Part shown: positions 16,291 to 24,521 of the stretch, in pieces | How positions within the stretch are numbered: the stretch's first letter is position 1 | How the letters are laid out: every line of letters begins with the position of its first letter | The notes under the pieces: model-generated | The model's input: the letters and a program-made list of their open reading frames with translations, nothing else | Told to the model about the DNA's origin: nothing | The model's database searches: none | NCBI GenBank assembly: GCA_965221735.1 | Contig: OZ244910.1 | Location: 248,001-312,000, forward strand | Reading direction: 5' to 3' | From: UBA2991 sp965221735 | Lineage (GTDB): Bacteria; Chloroflexota; Dehalococcoidia; Tepidiformales; Tepidiformaceae | Length of the DNA: 64,000 nt | Program-made: the position numbers and the translations under genes

Positions 16291-16884
16291 TCCTGCGGCT
16301 TCCGCCTCGGCCGGCTGCCAGCGATCCATGGGATTGCCGTTCCCGTCGAGGTGCGTGATGAGATGCTGCATGTCCTCGGGGGCGTCGGCCAGACGCTCGA
16401 GCACGAACAGACCGTCCTCTACCGGCGGAGGCACGTCGAAGACGTTGTTGAACTTGTGCACGGAGTCCCAGATCCCGATGCCGATCGTGATCTCGACGAT
16501 CTGGTCCTCGGTGTAGTACTCCTTGAGCCGGTCCATGAACGCGTCATCGACGTTGTTCGCATGGTTGAGGATGAAGTCCTCGGCCAGCTCAAGCGCGATC
16601 TTGATTCGGTCCGGGAGGTCCGAGTTCCGGAAGTCCAGCGCCTGCTGGATCATCTCTTCCGTCATGCCTTCCTGCTGCGCCGCAGCAGTACGAGCGGGGA
16701 TTCAGTAACGACATCCGTTGGTGTTGGACGAGTAGAGGCGGATCAGCTCCTTCAGAAGCGGATCGAGGGTGCTGTGGGACCACAGCACGCCGTAGTTGAA
16801 CATGAACCCCTTGAAGAGGTCCGGGCGGTGCCCGTAGACGCCGCCAAACCCCTGCATCCCGCCGACTTCGCTGACTCTCGGCAT
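16279..16884 (-). CDS. Carboxymuconolactone decarboxylase / AhpD-like selenoprotein with in-frame UGA
   Basis: Read through one TGA (minus strand, 16704-16702) this is a 201-residue protein of the CMD/AhpD fold. Before the UGA lie MPRVSEVGGM and LIRLYSSNTNGCRY; after it ARTAAAQQEGMTEEMIQQAL, LALELAEDFI-like helices and VEITIGIGIWDSVHKFNNV. The family redox motif is NGCxYC followed by a conserved helix; here it reads NGCRYU, so Sec replaces the second Cys at residue 61. Both halves are in the same frame, so no frameshift is involved. A stem-loop follows at SECIS distance. AhpD-type proteins use the Cys pair to reduce peroxides or disulfides. GGAG precedes the ATG. A caller would report only the C-terminal 128 residues. 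Confidence 0.87.
16672..16688 (-). promoter_or_regulatory. Candidate bacterial SECIS stem-loop
   Basis: On the minus strand CTGCTGC-GGC-GCAGCAG is a perfect 7-bp stem with a G first in the loop; the loop begins 20 nt after the UGA. This satisfies the published bacterial SECIS loop and distance rules and closely matches the spacing (19 nt) in the SelW-like gene. Confidence 0.65.
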
Positions 16885-16964
16885 TGCCTGCTCCTTCGCG
16901 CGCTCCGGGCCTGCAGCGCATGCTCCAGCCGACCGGTTCCGCGCCTTCGCGTATCCTGCCGCAG

Positions 16965-16970
16965 AGTATA
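16965..16970 (-). promoter_or_regulatory. -10 box (TATACT) of the AhpD-like gene
   Basis: On the minus strand TATACT lies about 80 nt before the ATG. On the plus strand the same AT-rich patch reads TATAGC toward the divergent SDR gene, so the region may serve both. Confidence 0.35.
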
Positions 16971-17007
16971 GCCCGCAATCACGGGCGAGTGTGGGGAGAA
17001 TGACTGG

Positions 17008-17817
17008 ATGAAGCTGCTGGAAGGGAAGAAGGCCGTCGTCCTGGGCGCATCGAGCGGCATCGGCTGGGCCATCAGCGAGCGTTTCGCCGAGCACGGCGCC
17101 GACGTCATCGTGGCCGCCCGCCGCGTCGAGAACCTGGAGAAGCTGGCCGGGAAGATCGGCGGCACCGCCGTTCGCTGCGACGGACGCGACTACGACGACC
17201 TGAAGGCGCTGGCCGACACGGCCATGGAGAAGTGGGGCCGCGTCGATGTTGCGGTCAACTCCGCCGGCGTCGTGCGCGGGGCCCTCATCAAGGACATCAC
17301 CCCCGAGGACCTGCACGCCGTGGCCGACATCCAGTATTTCGGCTTCATCTACTTCATGAAGCACTTCGGCAACGCGCTCGTGGCCAGCGGCGGCGGTTCG
17401 CTCATCAACATAACGTCTACGACGGCTATCTCCATCCCGACGCGCCTGACGCCCTACTCCGCGGCCAAGGCGGCCATCAACTTCGCCACCAAGATCGCCG
17501 CCCGCGAGTTCGGCGGCGACGGTGTCCGCGTGAACGCGGTCGCGCCCACCTTCGTGCCGACCGCCATGAACAACTACGGCGGCGGCACCCCTATCGACGA
17601 GGCTCGCGTCGAGATCCCGGACGACAACCCCACCGCAGCGGGTTTCATCGAGCAGACCCCCCTTGGCCGCATCACGACGGTCGACGACTGCGCCGACGTC
17701 ACCCTCGTGGTGGCAAGCGACCTCTTCGGCGACATCACCGGCCAGGTCATCCCCGTCGACGGCGGCAACCACCTGCTCCGCTTGCCGGAGACGCGCCGGG
17801 CGGCAGCGCAGGAGTGA
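17008..17817 (+). CDS. Short-chain dehydrogenase/reductase
   Basis: A 269-residue classical SDR. VVLGASSGIG is the cofactor loop, NSAGVV the structural motif, and Ser (NITSTTAIS), Tyr and Lys (YSAAKAAINF) complete the active site; IPVDGGNHL ends the domain. The Arg pair after strand 2 (AARRVENL) suggests NADP(H) preference. Substrate unknown. It forms a unit with the following VOC protein gene, whose GTG overlaps this stop by 4 nt, so the two may act on the same compound. Confidence 0.85.
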   Translation: MKLLEGKKAVVLGASSGIGWAISERFAEHGADVIVAARRVENLEKLAGKIGGTAVRCDGRDYDDLKALADTAMEKWGRVDVAVNSAGVVRGALIKDITPEDLHAVADIQYFGFIYFMKHFGNALVASGGGSLINITSTTAISIPTRLTPYSAAKAAINFATKIAAREFGGDGVRVNAVAPTFVPTAMNNYGGGTPIDEARVEIPDDNPTAAGFIEQTPLGRITTVDDCADVTLVVASDLFGDITGQVIPVDGGNHLLRLPETRRAAAQE

Positions 17818-18221
17818 GCGAAAAGGGACTGGCCGTCAACGCCTTCCAGCAGGTGGCGCAACCGAGCAAGAACCTGGAGCGTTCCGTCGCCTTCTACCGC
17901 GACGTGCTCGGCGCTCGCTACATCGCCACCTTCGACCCGCCCGGTCTCGCCTTCTTCGACATCGGCGGCGTGCGCCTCATGCTCGACGCCATCCCCGGCG
18001 CCATCGAGCACGAGGGCTCGCCCCTCTACTTCCGCGTCGACGACATCGACGCGGCCGTGGCGGCGCTCCGCGAGGCCGGCGTGGACGTCGAGCAGGAGCC
18101 GGCCCCCATCGCCCGCGACGACGAGGGCAATTTCGGCCCCGTCGGATCCGAGGAGTGGATGGCCTTCTTCCGCGACCCCGACGGCAACATCCTCGCCTTC
18201 GCGGAGACGCGCGCGCCCTAG
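17814..18221 (+). CDS. VOC-superfamily protein (glyoxalase / methylmalonyl-CoA epimerase-like)
   Basis: A 135-residue vicinal-oxygen-chelate protein with two beta-alpha-beta-beta-beta modules: NAFQQVAQPSKNLERSVAFY, YRDVLGARYI and, in the second half, LYFRVDDIDAAVAALREAGV and FFRDPDGNILAFAE, where the final Glu is a usual metal ligand. An expected early His ligand is replaced (VAQPSKNLE instead of HxxLxV), so metal binding may be altered. GTG start coupled to the SDR stop. Its 3' end overlaps the convergent PIG-L gene by 4 nt. Confidence 0.8.
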   Translation: MSEKGLAVNAFQQVAQPSKNLERSVAFYRDVLGARYIATFDPPGLAFFDIGGVRLMLDAIPGAIEHEGSPLYFRVDDIDAAVAALREAGVDVEQEPAPIARDDEGNFGPVGSEEWMAFFRDPDGNILAFAETRAP

Positions 18222-18985
18222 CCCGACCCCTCCCGCCGGTTCGCCAGGCGCACCTCGCGCGGCTGGTCGAAGATGATGCGGCGGAACGCCTCGCCGTACT
18301 CGAAGTCCTGATCCGCGGCGGTGTTGCGAGCCATCTCGCTGGCGAACTCCGCAACCTCTTCGCTGAGCTGGCTCGGGTGCGCCGCGAGCGCCTTCTTCTT
18401 CAGGTCGATTGTTTCCGTGATGTCGACCCAGACGTTCGCGTTCGCCCCCGCTCCGGATCCCATCCACAACTGCTTCACCTTGTGCGGCTCGAGCCCGTCC
18501 ACCAGCAGCTCGGGAAAGGTCAGGCGATCGCGCGCGCTCGGGAAGATCGCGTCGACCGTCGCGTCGCCGGCGGCGCGGTGGTCGGGGTGGTTCGCGTAGG
18601 CGTCGAACATGAAGCGCGCGGTCGGGTCGAAGGTCACGACCACGTCCGGCCGGTACTTGCGGATGAGCCGCGTGATGTCCCGCCGCAGGTCGAGCGTGTG
18701 CACGAGGTACCCGTCCTCGTAGCCGAGGAACTCGAAGTTCTTCACGCCCAGGATGCGGCCCGCGGCGCGCTGCTCCGCCTCGCGGATCTCGGCGAGGCGC
18801 GTGGAGGTCATCTCCGGGTCCTCGCTGCCCTTGTTGCCGTTCGTGATGACCACGTAGGTCACCTCGGCGCCCCGCCCCGCCCACTTCGCGGCCGTGCCGG
18901 CCACCATGAACTCGGCGTCGTCCGGGTGGGCGACGACGACCATCGCCCGCTCCGGCTGGAACTCGTCGGTGCCTTCTTCGGTCAT
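18218..18985 (-). CDS. PIG-L/LmbE-family deacetylase
   Basis: A 255-residue zinc-dependent N-deacetylase of the family that includes MshB, BshB and GlcNAc-PI deacetylase. AHPDDAEF gives the zinc His and the catalytic Asp-Asp, VVITNGNKGSED is the second conserved loop, and HPDHRAAG supplies the remaining zinc ligand. A thiol-cofactor role (mycothiol or bacillithiol-like) is a family option, but no partner gene supports it. GGAGGA lies 9 nt before the ATG. Confidence 0.85.
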   Translation of the reverse strand: MTEEGTDEFQPERAMVVVAHPDDAEFMVAGTAAKWAGRGAEVTYVVITNGNKGSEDPEMTSTRLAEIREAEQRAAGRILGVKNFEFLGYEDGYLVHTLDLRRDITRLIRKYRPDVVVTFDPTARFMFDAYANHPDHRAAGDATVDAIFPSARDRLTFPELLVDGLEPHKVKQLWMGSGAGANANVWVDITETIDLKKKALAAHPSQLSEEVAEFASEMARNTAADQDFEYGEAFRRIIFDQPREVRLANRREGSG

Positions 18986-19034
18986 GGGGATACGTCCTCC
19001 GTTTGGTGTGGTGTCGGGATGGTCGGGGAAGCCG

Positions 19035-19961
19035 TCAGAACGTGGCGATCGGGTTTACCGGCGAGCCGGTGCCCCCGCGCACATGCAGCGGCGCGATAGA
19101 CAGCAGGAACTCCCAGCGCCCCTCTTCCGCGCAGGCCTCCGCCAGCGGGTCGAGGAAGGCGTTGTCGAGCAGCGGCAGCCCCATGTAGACGATCGTGAAC
19201 ACGTGCACGGGTCCGCCAGGCGCGTCGTCGAATAGCGGGTAGGAGTGGGGGCGTGAATCGAGCATGTCCCAGCCGAGGATGGCCGCGTCCGCCTGCTTCA
19301 GCACGGGCACGCAGTCGACGTGAAGGCCGGGCGTCGGCGGGATGCCGGGCACCATCTCGGGGTTGTCCGCGAGGAACGCGGGGCGAGCCCCCCGCACGAG
19401 CACGGCGTCGCCGGGCCGGAGCTCGAGACCCTCGGCTTCGGCGGCGGCTTCCAGCTCCCAGCCGCGGGTGGGCCGGTCGGGGGTCACGTAGTCGGTCCCG
19501 CGCAGCCGCGGGATGTCGAGCAGCACGCCGCGCGTGATGATGCCGTCCTTCCAGGCCGCCACCGCCCCCGTCCGCGCGCCCGCCGAGGTCACCTCCTCGG
19601 CGGCGTCCTTCCCGTTCCACATCTTCCCTTCCCAGAAGATGTGGCAGAGCGCGTCGACGTGCGTCGTCGCGTACCCGTGGAACACGAGCCCGATGTAGTC
19701 GGCGGAGACTCCCGGGCCGATGGTCATGAAGTGCTGGGCGGGCCTCCAGTTTCCGGGAGCGCCCTGCGTGTTCAGCGGGTAGGAGCACGACACCGAGCGG
19801 CCGCTGCGCACCAGCGCCGCCGCCTCGCGGCGCTTCTCGGGCGTAATCAGGTTGATCGTGCCGGCGCTGTCGTCGGGTCCCCAGCGCCCCCAGTTGCTGC
19901 ACGTCTCGAAGTAGGAGCGAACCTCCTCTTCGCTGGGCTCGGGGTGCGCATCTGCTGACAT
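19035..19961 (-). CDS. Cyclase-family (kynurenine formamidase-like) metal hydrolase
   Basis: A 308-residue protein of the cyclase family (PF04199 type). The metal signature HxxTxHxDxxxH appears as HGYATTHVDALCHIFW, and GDAVLVRG, TPGLHVDCVPVLKQADAAILGWDM and VHVFTIVYMGLPLLDNA are further family blocks. Members hydrolyse N-formylkynurenine or lactone/isatin-type amides; the longer forms like this one are common in environmental bacteria with unknown substrate. AGGGAGG lies 6 nt before the ATG. The frame is open far upstream, but nothing there resembles protein. Confidence 0.8.
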   Translation of the reverse strand: MSADAHPEPSEEEVRSYFETCSNWGRWGPDDSAGTINLITPEKRREAAALVRSGRSVSCSYPLNTQGAPGNWRPAQHFMTIGPGVSADYIGLVFHGYATTHVDALCHIFWEGKMWNGKDAAEEVTSAGARTGAVAAWKDGIITRGVLLDIPRLRGTDYVTPDRPTRGWELEAAAEAEGLELRPGDAVLVRGARPAFLADNPEMVPGIPPTPGLHVDCVPVLKQADAAILGWDMLDSRPHSYPLFDDAPGGPVHVFTIVYMGLPLLDNAFLDPLAEACAEEGRWEFLLSIAPLHVRGGTGSPVNPIATF

Positions 19962-20029
19962 CGATCCCTCCCTCTCCGCGGGAATCCTACGCATCTCCCC
20001 CGAACGGCGAAGCCGGTTCCGGGGCGCGC

Positions 20030-20638
20030 TCAGCCCTGTGGGGGCGGCGCGCGCAGGGGGAAGGTGGCGACCGTGTCGTGGCGGGCGCCGTCCGGTTGGA
20101 GGCGGCTGCGTACCAGGGAAATCTCGGTCGTCCGCCACTCGCACTCCGGGATCTCGATCTTCCCCACCGCCACCTCGAGCTCGGCCCGCTGGCGGGTTCC
20201 TACCTCGTTCCGAACCCGCCCCAGTGTCAGGTGCGGCCGGAAGGGACGCGTCTCTCGCTCGAAGCCGACCACCGACAGGGCGCGGTTCACGTCCCGCGCG
20301 AGCGCCTCCAGCCGGAGGACGTCCCCGGCGACCGCCGCCCACATCACGCGCAGTCCCTCGCGCCCGCCGAACGTTCCGATGTTCGAGAGCTCCAGGAAGA
20401 AGGCCGAGTGCCGCACGACCGCTTCCTGCAGCGCCATCTTCACCGCCGGGATCTGCCGCTCGGGCACCTCGCCCAGGAACTTCAGCGTGACGTGCAGGTT
20501 GGACGGATTCACCCATCGCACGGCGCCGTCGCTCTGCTCCCGCAGGCTCTCCACGAGCCCGCCGACGGTGTGCCGCACGTCCTCGGGCAGTTCGCACGCG
20601 ACGAACAGGCGGTGGGTCTTCTCGGTTGGCTCGGTCAT
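20030..20638 (-). CDS. thpR: RNA 2',3'-cyclic phosphodiesterase
   Basis: A 202-residue 2H phosphoesterase (LigT/ThpR). The two catalytic HxTx motifs are HVTLKFLG and HLTLGRV, and RLFVACELPEDV is the usual N-terminal strand. It opens 2',3'-cyclic phosphates on RNA ends; the in vivo role is uncertain. The ATG at 20638 follows immediately after the stop of the upstream amidohydrolase, so the two genes are coupled. Confidence 0.87.
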   Translation of the reverse strand: MTEPTEKTHRLFVACELPEDVRHTVGGLVESLREQSDGAVRWVNPSNLHVTLKFLGEVPERQIPAVKMALQEAVVRHSAFFLELSNIGTFGGREGLRVMWAAVAGDVLRLEALARDVNRALSVVGFERETRPFRPHLTLGRVRNEVGTRQRAELEVAVGKIEIPECEWRTTEISLVRSRLQPDGARHDTVATFPLRAPPPQG

Positions 20639-20639
20639 C

Positions 20640-21470
20640 TCAGCAAAGCCGCCTGCGCGCGTTTTCTCCCGCGATTGCTCCGGCGTCGCCGGCGTCGAGT
20701 CCGGCAAGCGCCCTCTTCAACTCGGCTCCCGGCCTTCGCAGGGGGAAGTCCGAAGCGAAGAGGACGCGCTCCGCGCCCGCTGTCGCCACGAGGCGCGCAA
20801 TCGCCCCGGAATCGTAAAGCAGGCTCGCCGCCGCCGTATCGAACAGCAGGTTTGGGACGGCTTCCCGGACTTCCGGCATGGACAGGTAGAACGACGCTCC
20901 CGCCCCCAGGTGCGCCCCCACCATCGTGACTTCGGGGGCGGCCGTCGCGACCTCGATCAGCTCTGCCGGAGAAAGGCCGCCGTCCTTCCCCGGATAGCGG
21001 TGGCCGACCGGCTCGCTTGAGTGCCAGACGAGCGCGGCCCCCGCCTCGCCCGCGAGCGCGGCGAGTCGCCGGCCTGCATCCCCGAGCGGGTCCCAGCCCT
21101 GTGTCCCCGGACGCAGCTCCCCGAAGCCCCGGGCGCCCTGGGCGAGCGCGCGCTCCGCCTCCCGCTCCCAGCCCGCGAGCGCCGGGTTCACCGTCGCGAA
21201 CGGCACGATCGCGCGCGGTGTCTCGGCGGCGACCCCGAGGAGATACTCGTTCTGCTCCGCGACCTCGCGCTCGCCGGCGAAGGCGAAGCCGCAGGCGACC
21301 GCCGCCTCGATGCCGTCTTCGCCCAGTGCTGCGAGCAACTCCGGCGCGCCCGCGATGGCCGCGTTGCGATCCCCGTAGATCTCGGCGAAGCCCGCGTCAC
21401 GGCCCGCGATGGCTTCGCGCGCCCGCGCCTGCGAGGGAGGAAAGAGGTGTGTATGCGCGTCGATTGTCAC
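20640..21470 (-). CDS. Amidohydrolase-superfamily metal-dependent hydrolase
   Basis: A 276-residue TIM-barrel hydrolase of the amidohydrolase_2 type. DAHTHLFPP supplies the first two metal His, GFGELRPG and ALVWHSSEP the middle strand ligands, TMVGAHLGAG the next His and LFASDFPLRRPG the final metal Asp. Related proteins act as lactonases, decarboxylases or hydratases on aromatic-derived acids; the substrate is not readable. GTG at 21470 is chosen because a -10 box lies 8 nt upstream; an in-frame TTG lies further out. Confidence 0.83.
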   Translation of the reverse strand: MTIDAHTHLFPPSQARAREAIAGRDAGFAEIYGDRNAAIAGAPELLAALGEDGIEAAVACGFAFAGEREVAEQNEYLLGVAAETPRAIVPFATVNPALAGWEREAERALAQGARGFGELRPGTQGWDPLGDAGRRLAALAGEAGAALVWHSSEPVGHRYPGKDGGLSPAELIEVATAAPEVTMVGAHLGAGASFYLSMPEVREAVPNLLFDTAAASLLYDSGAIARLVATAGAERVLFASDFPLRRPGAELKRALAGLDAGDAGAIAGENARRRLC

Positions 21471-21478
21471 CGCGAGCG

Positions 21479-21484
21479 ATCGTA
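21479..21484 (-). promoter_or_regulatory. Leaderless -10 box (TACGAT)
   Basis: On the minus strand TACGAT ends 8 nt before the amidohydrolase GTG. It lies back-to-back with the ferredoxin promoter, leaving only 10 nt between the two -10 boxes. Confidence 0.45.
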
Positions 21485-21494
21485 GCAGATGGGG

Positions 21495-21500
21495 TACGCT
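21495..21500 (+). promoter_or_regulatory. Leaderless -10 box (TACGCT)
   Basis: TACGCT ends 6 nt before the ferredoxin GTG at 21507. Confidence 0.4.
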
Positions 21501-21506
21501 CAACCC

Positions 21507-21755
21507 GTGGGCCTCTTTATCGACGTGACCATCGACGAGGCCGCCTGCGCTTCGAAGCCCGAGTGCCGCGAGTGCGTCCAGAGCTGCCCCGTCGACATCC
21601 TCGAACGCGACCCCGGCGAGCGTGTCGCGCGCGTCATCGACGACAACGTCGACGAGTGCATCCTCTGCGACCTCTGTGTCGAACGCTGCCCGGTCGAGGC
21701 GGTGACGGTAACGAAGCTGTACGTTGATTCTTCAGGAAGCGTGCTGAAGGGCTGA
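21507..21755 (+). CDS. 4Fe-4S ferredoxin-like protein
   Basis: An 82-residue iron-sulfur protein. CILCDLCVERCPVEA is a complete CxxCxxCxxxCP cluster motif, and the first half (CASKPECRECVQSCPVD) supplies a second set of Cys with longer spacing, as in two-cluster ferredoxins. It would carry low-potential electrons in the cytosol. GTG at 21507 is set by its -10 box; ATG at 21489 overlaps the promoter. Its 3' end overlaps the convergent HicB-like gene by 24 nt. Confidence 0.82.
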   Translation: MGLFIDVTIDEAACASKPECRECVQSCPVDILERDPGERVARVIDDNVDECILCDLCVERCPVEAVTVTKLYVDSSGSVLKG

Positions 21756-21965
21756 TTCTGGCAGCGGCACCTGCCAGCGGTCGATGGGCTCATAGACAAC
21801 GGGCCCCTCGCCGTCGTCGTCCGAGAGCCAAGCCTCCATCGCTTCGGCGATGTTGGTCCGCAGCTCGTCGAGCGTCTCCCCTGAGGAGAAGCACCCGGGC
21901 ATCTCCGCGACGAGCGCCCAGTACCCACCCTCTTCGGCTTCGTAAACAAGCACCGTGACATCCAT
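21732..21965 (-). CDS. Orphan HicB-family antitoxin-like protein
   Basis: A 77-residue protein with the partial RNase H-like HicB fold: VTVLVYEAEEGGYWALVAEM, PGCFSSGETLDELRTNIAEAMEAWL. HicB normally neutralises HicA, a small mRNA interferase, but no HicA-like ORF lies on either side. There is also no C-terminal DNA-binding domain. GGAG lies 6 nt before the ATG. Its start is 22 nt from the stop of the class II aldolase gene. Confidence 0.82.
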   Translation of the reverse strand: MDVTVLVYEAEEGGYWALVAEMPGCFSSGETLDELRTNIAEAMEAWLSDDDGEGPVVYEPIDRWQVPLPESALQHAS

Positions 21966-21986
21966 GCTGGGCTCCTGAATCAATGC

Positions 21987-22541
21987 CTAGCCGCGCTCGA
22001 CGGCCTGCCGCAGCCAGACGATGTGGGCGCTCTCCTCGAGCGCGGTCAGCCAGTGGAGCGCGTCCCAGAGCGAACCGCCCCGCGCGTACGCCCCGTGCCC
22101 GCGCAGCAGCGCCACGCGCGATTCCCGCAGGGCGGTCGCGATCTTCTCCTCCTGCGTCGGCCCCTGCTCGATCACCGGCACCGAGGGGATGTGCAGCTGC
22201 CCCTCCAGGTCTTCCGGCTTGAACACGTCCCGGTTGAAGGAGAGGGCGATGGCGTGGTGGGGATGGGCGTGCGCGATCGCGCCCGCCTGCGTGGTCGCGT
22301 AGATGGTCCAGTGCAGGATCGTGTCGCTCGACGGGGGCGGCGCCTCGTGCCGCCCGTCGGGATACACGCGGCTGATGTCGAGCTTCTTCAGGTGGCCGAG
22401 GGCCGTGCCCGTGCCCGTGATCCACATCTCGTGGCCGTCACGGATGCTCAGGTTGCCGCCGCGGCTGCTGACCATGCCGAGCTGGTAGAGGTCACGCCCG
22501 ACCCCTGCCAGCTCGTGCAGCGTCGCCTCCGGAACGGCCAT
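21987..22541 (-). CDS. Class II aldolase/adducin-family protein
   Basis: A 184-residue zinc aldolase fold. SSRGGNLSIRDG and ITGTGTALGHL bind the substrate phosphate, the zinc His pair is in AIAHAHPHHAIAL, and LLRGHGAYARGGSLWDAL supplies the third His. It resembles fuculose-phosphate and ribulose-phosphate aldolases or 5-(methylthio)ribulose-phosphate dehydratase; sequence alone cannot choose. Starts from a leaderless box 21 nt after dnaK, so it need not share the chaperone operon. Confidence 0.82.
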   Translation of the reverse strand: MAVPEATLHELAGVGRDLYQLGMVSSRGGNLSIRDGHEMWITGTGTALGHLKKLDISRVYPDGRHEAPPPSSDTILHWTIYATTQAGAIAHAHPHHAIALSFNRDVFKPEDLEGQLHIPSVPVIEQGPTQEEKIATALRESRVALLRGHGAYARGGSLWDALHWLTALEESAHIVWLRQAVERG

Positions 22542-22547
22542 CGGGGG

Positions 22548-22553
22548 AGGATA
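22548..22553 (-). promoter_or_regulatory. Leaderless -10 box (TATCCT)
   Basis: On the minus strand TATCCT ends 6 nt before the class II aldolase ATG. Confidence 0.45.
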
Positions 22554-22561
22554 GCCCTCCG

Positions 22562-24487
22562 CTAGACCTCGCGGAACTCGCCCTCGACGGTGCCTTCCTC
22601 GGCGCCGCCCGCGCTCGCGCCCGGATCGAAGCCGCCGCCGGCGGCGCCGTCCGGCCCCGGACCGTCGCCCGGCTGGCCGTACACGGACTCGCCGACCTTC
22701 TGCAGCGCCTGCGTCAGCTCGTCGAGCGCCGCCTGGATGCGTTCCTTCGTGGCGTCGTCGTCGCCCTCGGCCTCGAGCGCCTCGCGCACCGCCTTCACCT
22801 TCTCCTCGACGTCCGCCTTGAGGGCCTCGTCGATCTTGTCGGCGTTGTCGGTGAGCGTCTTCTCCGCCTGGTAGGCGGCGCTGTCGGCCAGGTTGCGCAG
22901 CTCAATCATCTCGCGGCGGCGCAGGTCCTCGTCCGCGTGCAGCTCGGCGTCGCGCTGCATCTGCTGGATCTCTTCCTCGCTCAGCCCGCTCGACGCCTGG
23001 ATCGTGATCTTCTGCTCGCGACCCGTGCCCTTGTCCGCCGCGTGCACGTTCACGATGCCGTTCGCGTCGATGTCGAACGTGACCTCGATCTGGGGCACGC
23101 CGCGCGGCGCCGGCAGGATGCCGTCCAGCGTGAACTTGCCGAGCGACTTGTTATCCGGGGCCATCGGGCGCTCGCCCTGGAGCACGTGGATCTCCACGCT
23201 CGGCTGGTTGTCGGCCGCCGTGCTGAACACCTGGCTCTTGGCCGTCGGGATGGTCGTGTTGCGCGGGATGATGGTCGTCATCACGCCGCCCAGCGTCTCG
23301 ATGCCGAGCGTCAGCGGCGTCACGTCGAGCAGGAGCACGTCCTGCACGTCGCCCATCAGCACGCCCGCCTGGATGGCGGCGCCGATCGCGACCACCTCGT
23401 CCGGGTTGACGCCCTTGTGGGGCTCCTTCCCGAAGAACTCGCCCACGAGCGCCTGCACGGCCGGCATGCGGGTCTGGCCGCCCACGAGCACGATCTCGTC
23501 GACGGCGTCGGCGGTCTTGCCGGCGTCATCGAGCGCCTTCTTCACAGGTTCGAGGGTGCCCCGCAGCAGGTCGCCCACGAGCTGCTCGAGCTTCGCCCGG
23601 CTGAGCGTGAGGTTGAGGTGCTTGGGCCCGCTCGCATCGGCGGTGATGAAGGGCAGGTTGATCTCCGACTGCTGCGCGCTGGAAAGCTCGATCTTCGCCT
23701 TCTCCGCCTCCGCCTTCAGGCGCTGGAGCGCCTGGCGGTCCTGCCGCAGGTCGATTCCCTCGGTCTGGCGGAACTCGTCGACCAGCCAGTCGATGATGCG
23801 GTCGTCGAAGTCGTCGCCGCCGAGGTGGGTGTTGCCGTTCGTGCTCAGCACCTGGAAGGTGCCGTCGCCGATCTCGAGGATGGAGATGTCGAACGTGCCT
23901 CCGCCGAGGTCGTAGACCGCGATGACCTCGTCGTCCTTCTTGTCGAGGCCGTAGGCCAGCGAGGCTGCGGTCGGCTCGTTGATGATGCGGAGCACGTTCA
24001 GGCCCGCGATGCGGCCCGCGTCCTTCGTCGCCTGCCGCTGCGCGTCGTTGAAGTAGGCCGGCACGGTGATCACGGCCTCGGTCACGGTCTCACCCAGGTA
24101 GGCTTCCGCGTCCGCCTTCAGCTTCTGCAGGATCATGGCGCTGACCTCGGGCGGGCTGTGGTCGCCCTCGCCCATCGTCACCTGCACGTCGCCGTTCTCG
24201 GCGGCGCTGATGCGGTACGGCATCGAGCCCGCGCCCCGCTGCACCTCGGGGTCGCTGTGCTTCCGCCCCATGAACCGCTTGATGCTGTAGACGGTGTCCT
24301 CGGGGTTCGTGATCGCCTGGCGCTTGGCCACCTGGCCCACGAGCCGCTCGCCTCCCTTGGTCAGGGCGACGACCGACGGGGTCGTGCGCGTGCCTTCGGC
24401 GTTCGGGACCACGGTAGGCTCGCCGCCTTCCATCACGGCCATGGCGCTGTTCGTGGTGCCCAGGTCGATTCCCAGTACTTTCGGCAT
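22562..24487 (-). CDS. dnaK: Hsp70 chaperone DnaK
   Basis: A 641-residue Hsp70. GIDLGTTNSAMAV, AVITVPAYFNDAQRQATKDA, VYDLGGGTFDISILE, VGGQTRMPAVQALV and the substrate-domain DVTPLTLGIETLGG are all present, and the acidic Gly-rich tail ends in GEFREV, typical of the EEVD-like end. ATP-driven folding of unfolded proteins in the cytosol, with GrpE as exchange factor. Third gene of hrcA-grpE-dnaK. dnaJ, often next, is absent here. The operon is expected to be under HrcA/CIRCE control. Confidence 0.97.
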   Translation of the reverse strand: MPKVLGIDLGTTNSAMAVMEGGEPTVVPNAEGTRTTPSVVALTKGGERLVGQVAKRQAITNPEDTVYSIKRFMGRKHSDPEVQRGAGSMPYRISAAENGDVQVTMGEGDHSPPEVSAMILQKLKADAEAYLGETVTEAVITVPAYFNDAQRQATKDAGRIAGLNVLRIINEPTAASLAYGLDKKDDEVIAVYDLGGGTFDISILEIGDGTFQVLSTNGNTHLGGDDFDDRIIDWLVDEFRQTEGIDLRQDRQALQRLKAEAEKAKIELSSAQQSEINLPFITADASGPKHLNLTLSRAKLEQLVGDLLRGTLEPVKKALDDAGKTADAVDEIVLVGGQTRMPAVQALVGEFFGKEPHKGVNPDEVVAIGAAIQAGVLMGDVQDVLLLDVTPLTLGIETLGGVMTTIIPRNTTIPTAKSQVFSTAADNQPSVEIHVLQGERPMAPDNKSLGKFTLDGILPAPRGVPQIEVTFDIDANGIVNVHAADKGTGREQKITIQASSGLSEEEIQQMQRDAELHADEDLRRREMIELRNLADSAAYQAEKTLTDNADKIDEALKADVEEKVKAVREALEAEGDDDATKERIQAALDELTQALQKVGESVYGQPGDGPGPDGAAGGGFDPGASAGGAEEGTVEGEFREV

Positions 24488-24521
24488 GTTCGTTCCTCCT
24501 GACGGTGGTCTCTCGGGGCGG

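Noticed and set aside
16279..16884. Nonsense-mutated pseudogene reading of the AhpD-like gene
   Set aside because: Only one stop occurs, at the exact redox Cys column, followed by a SECIS-like stem and an intact C-terminus.
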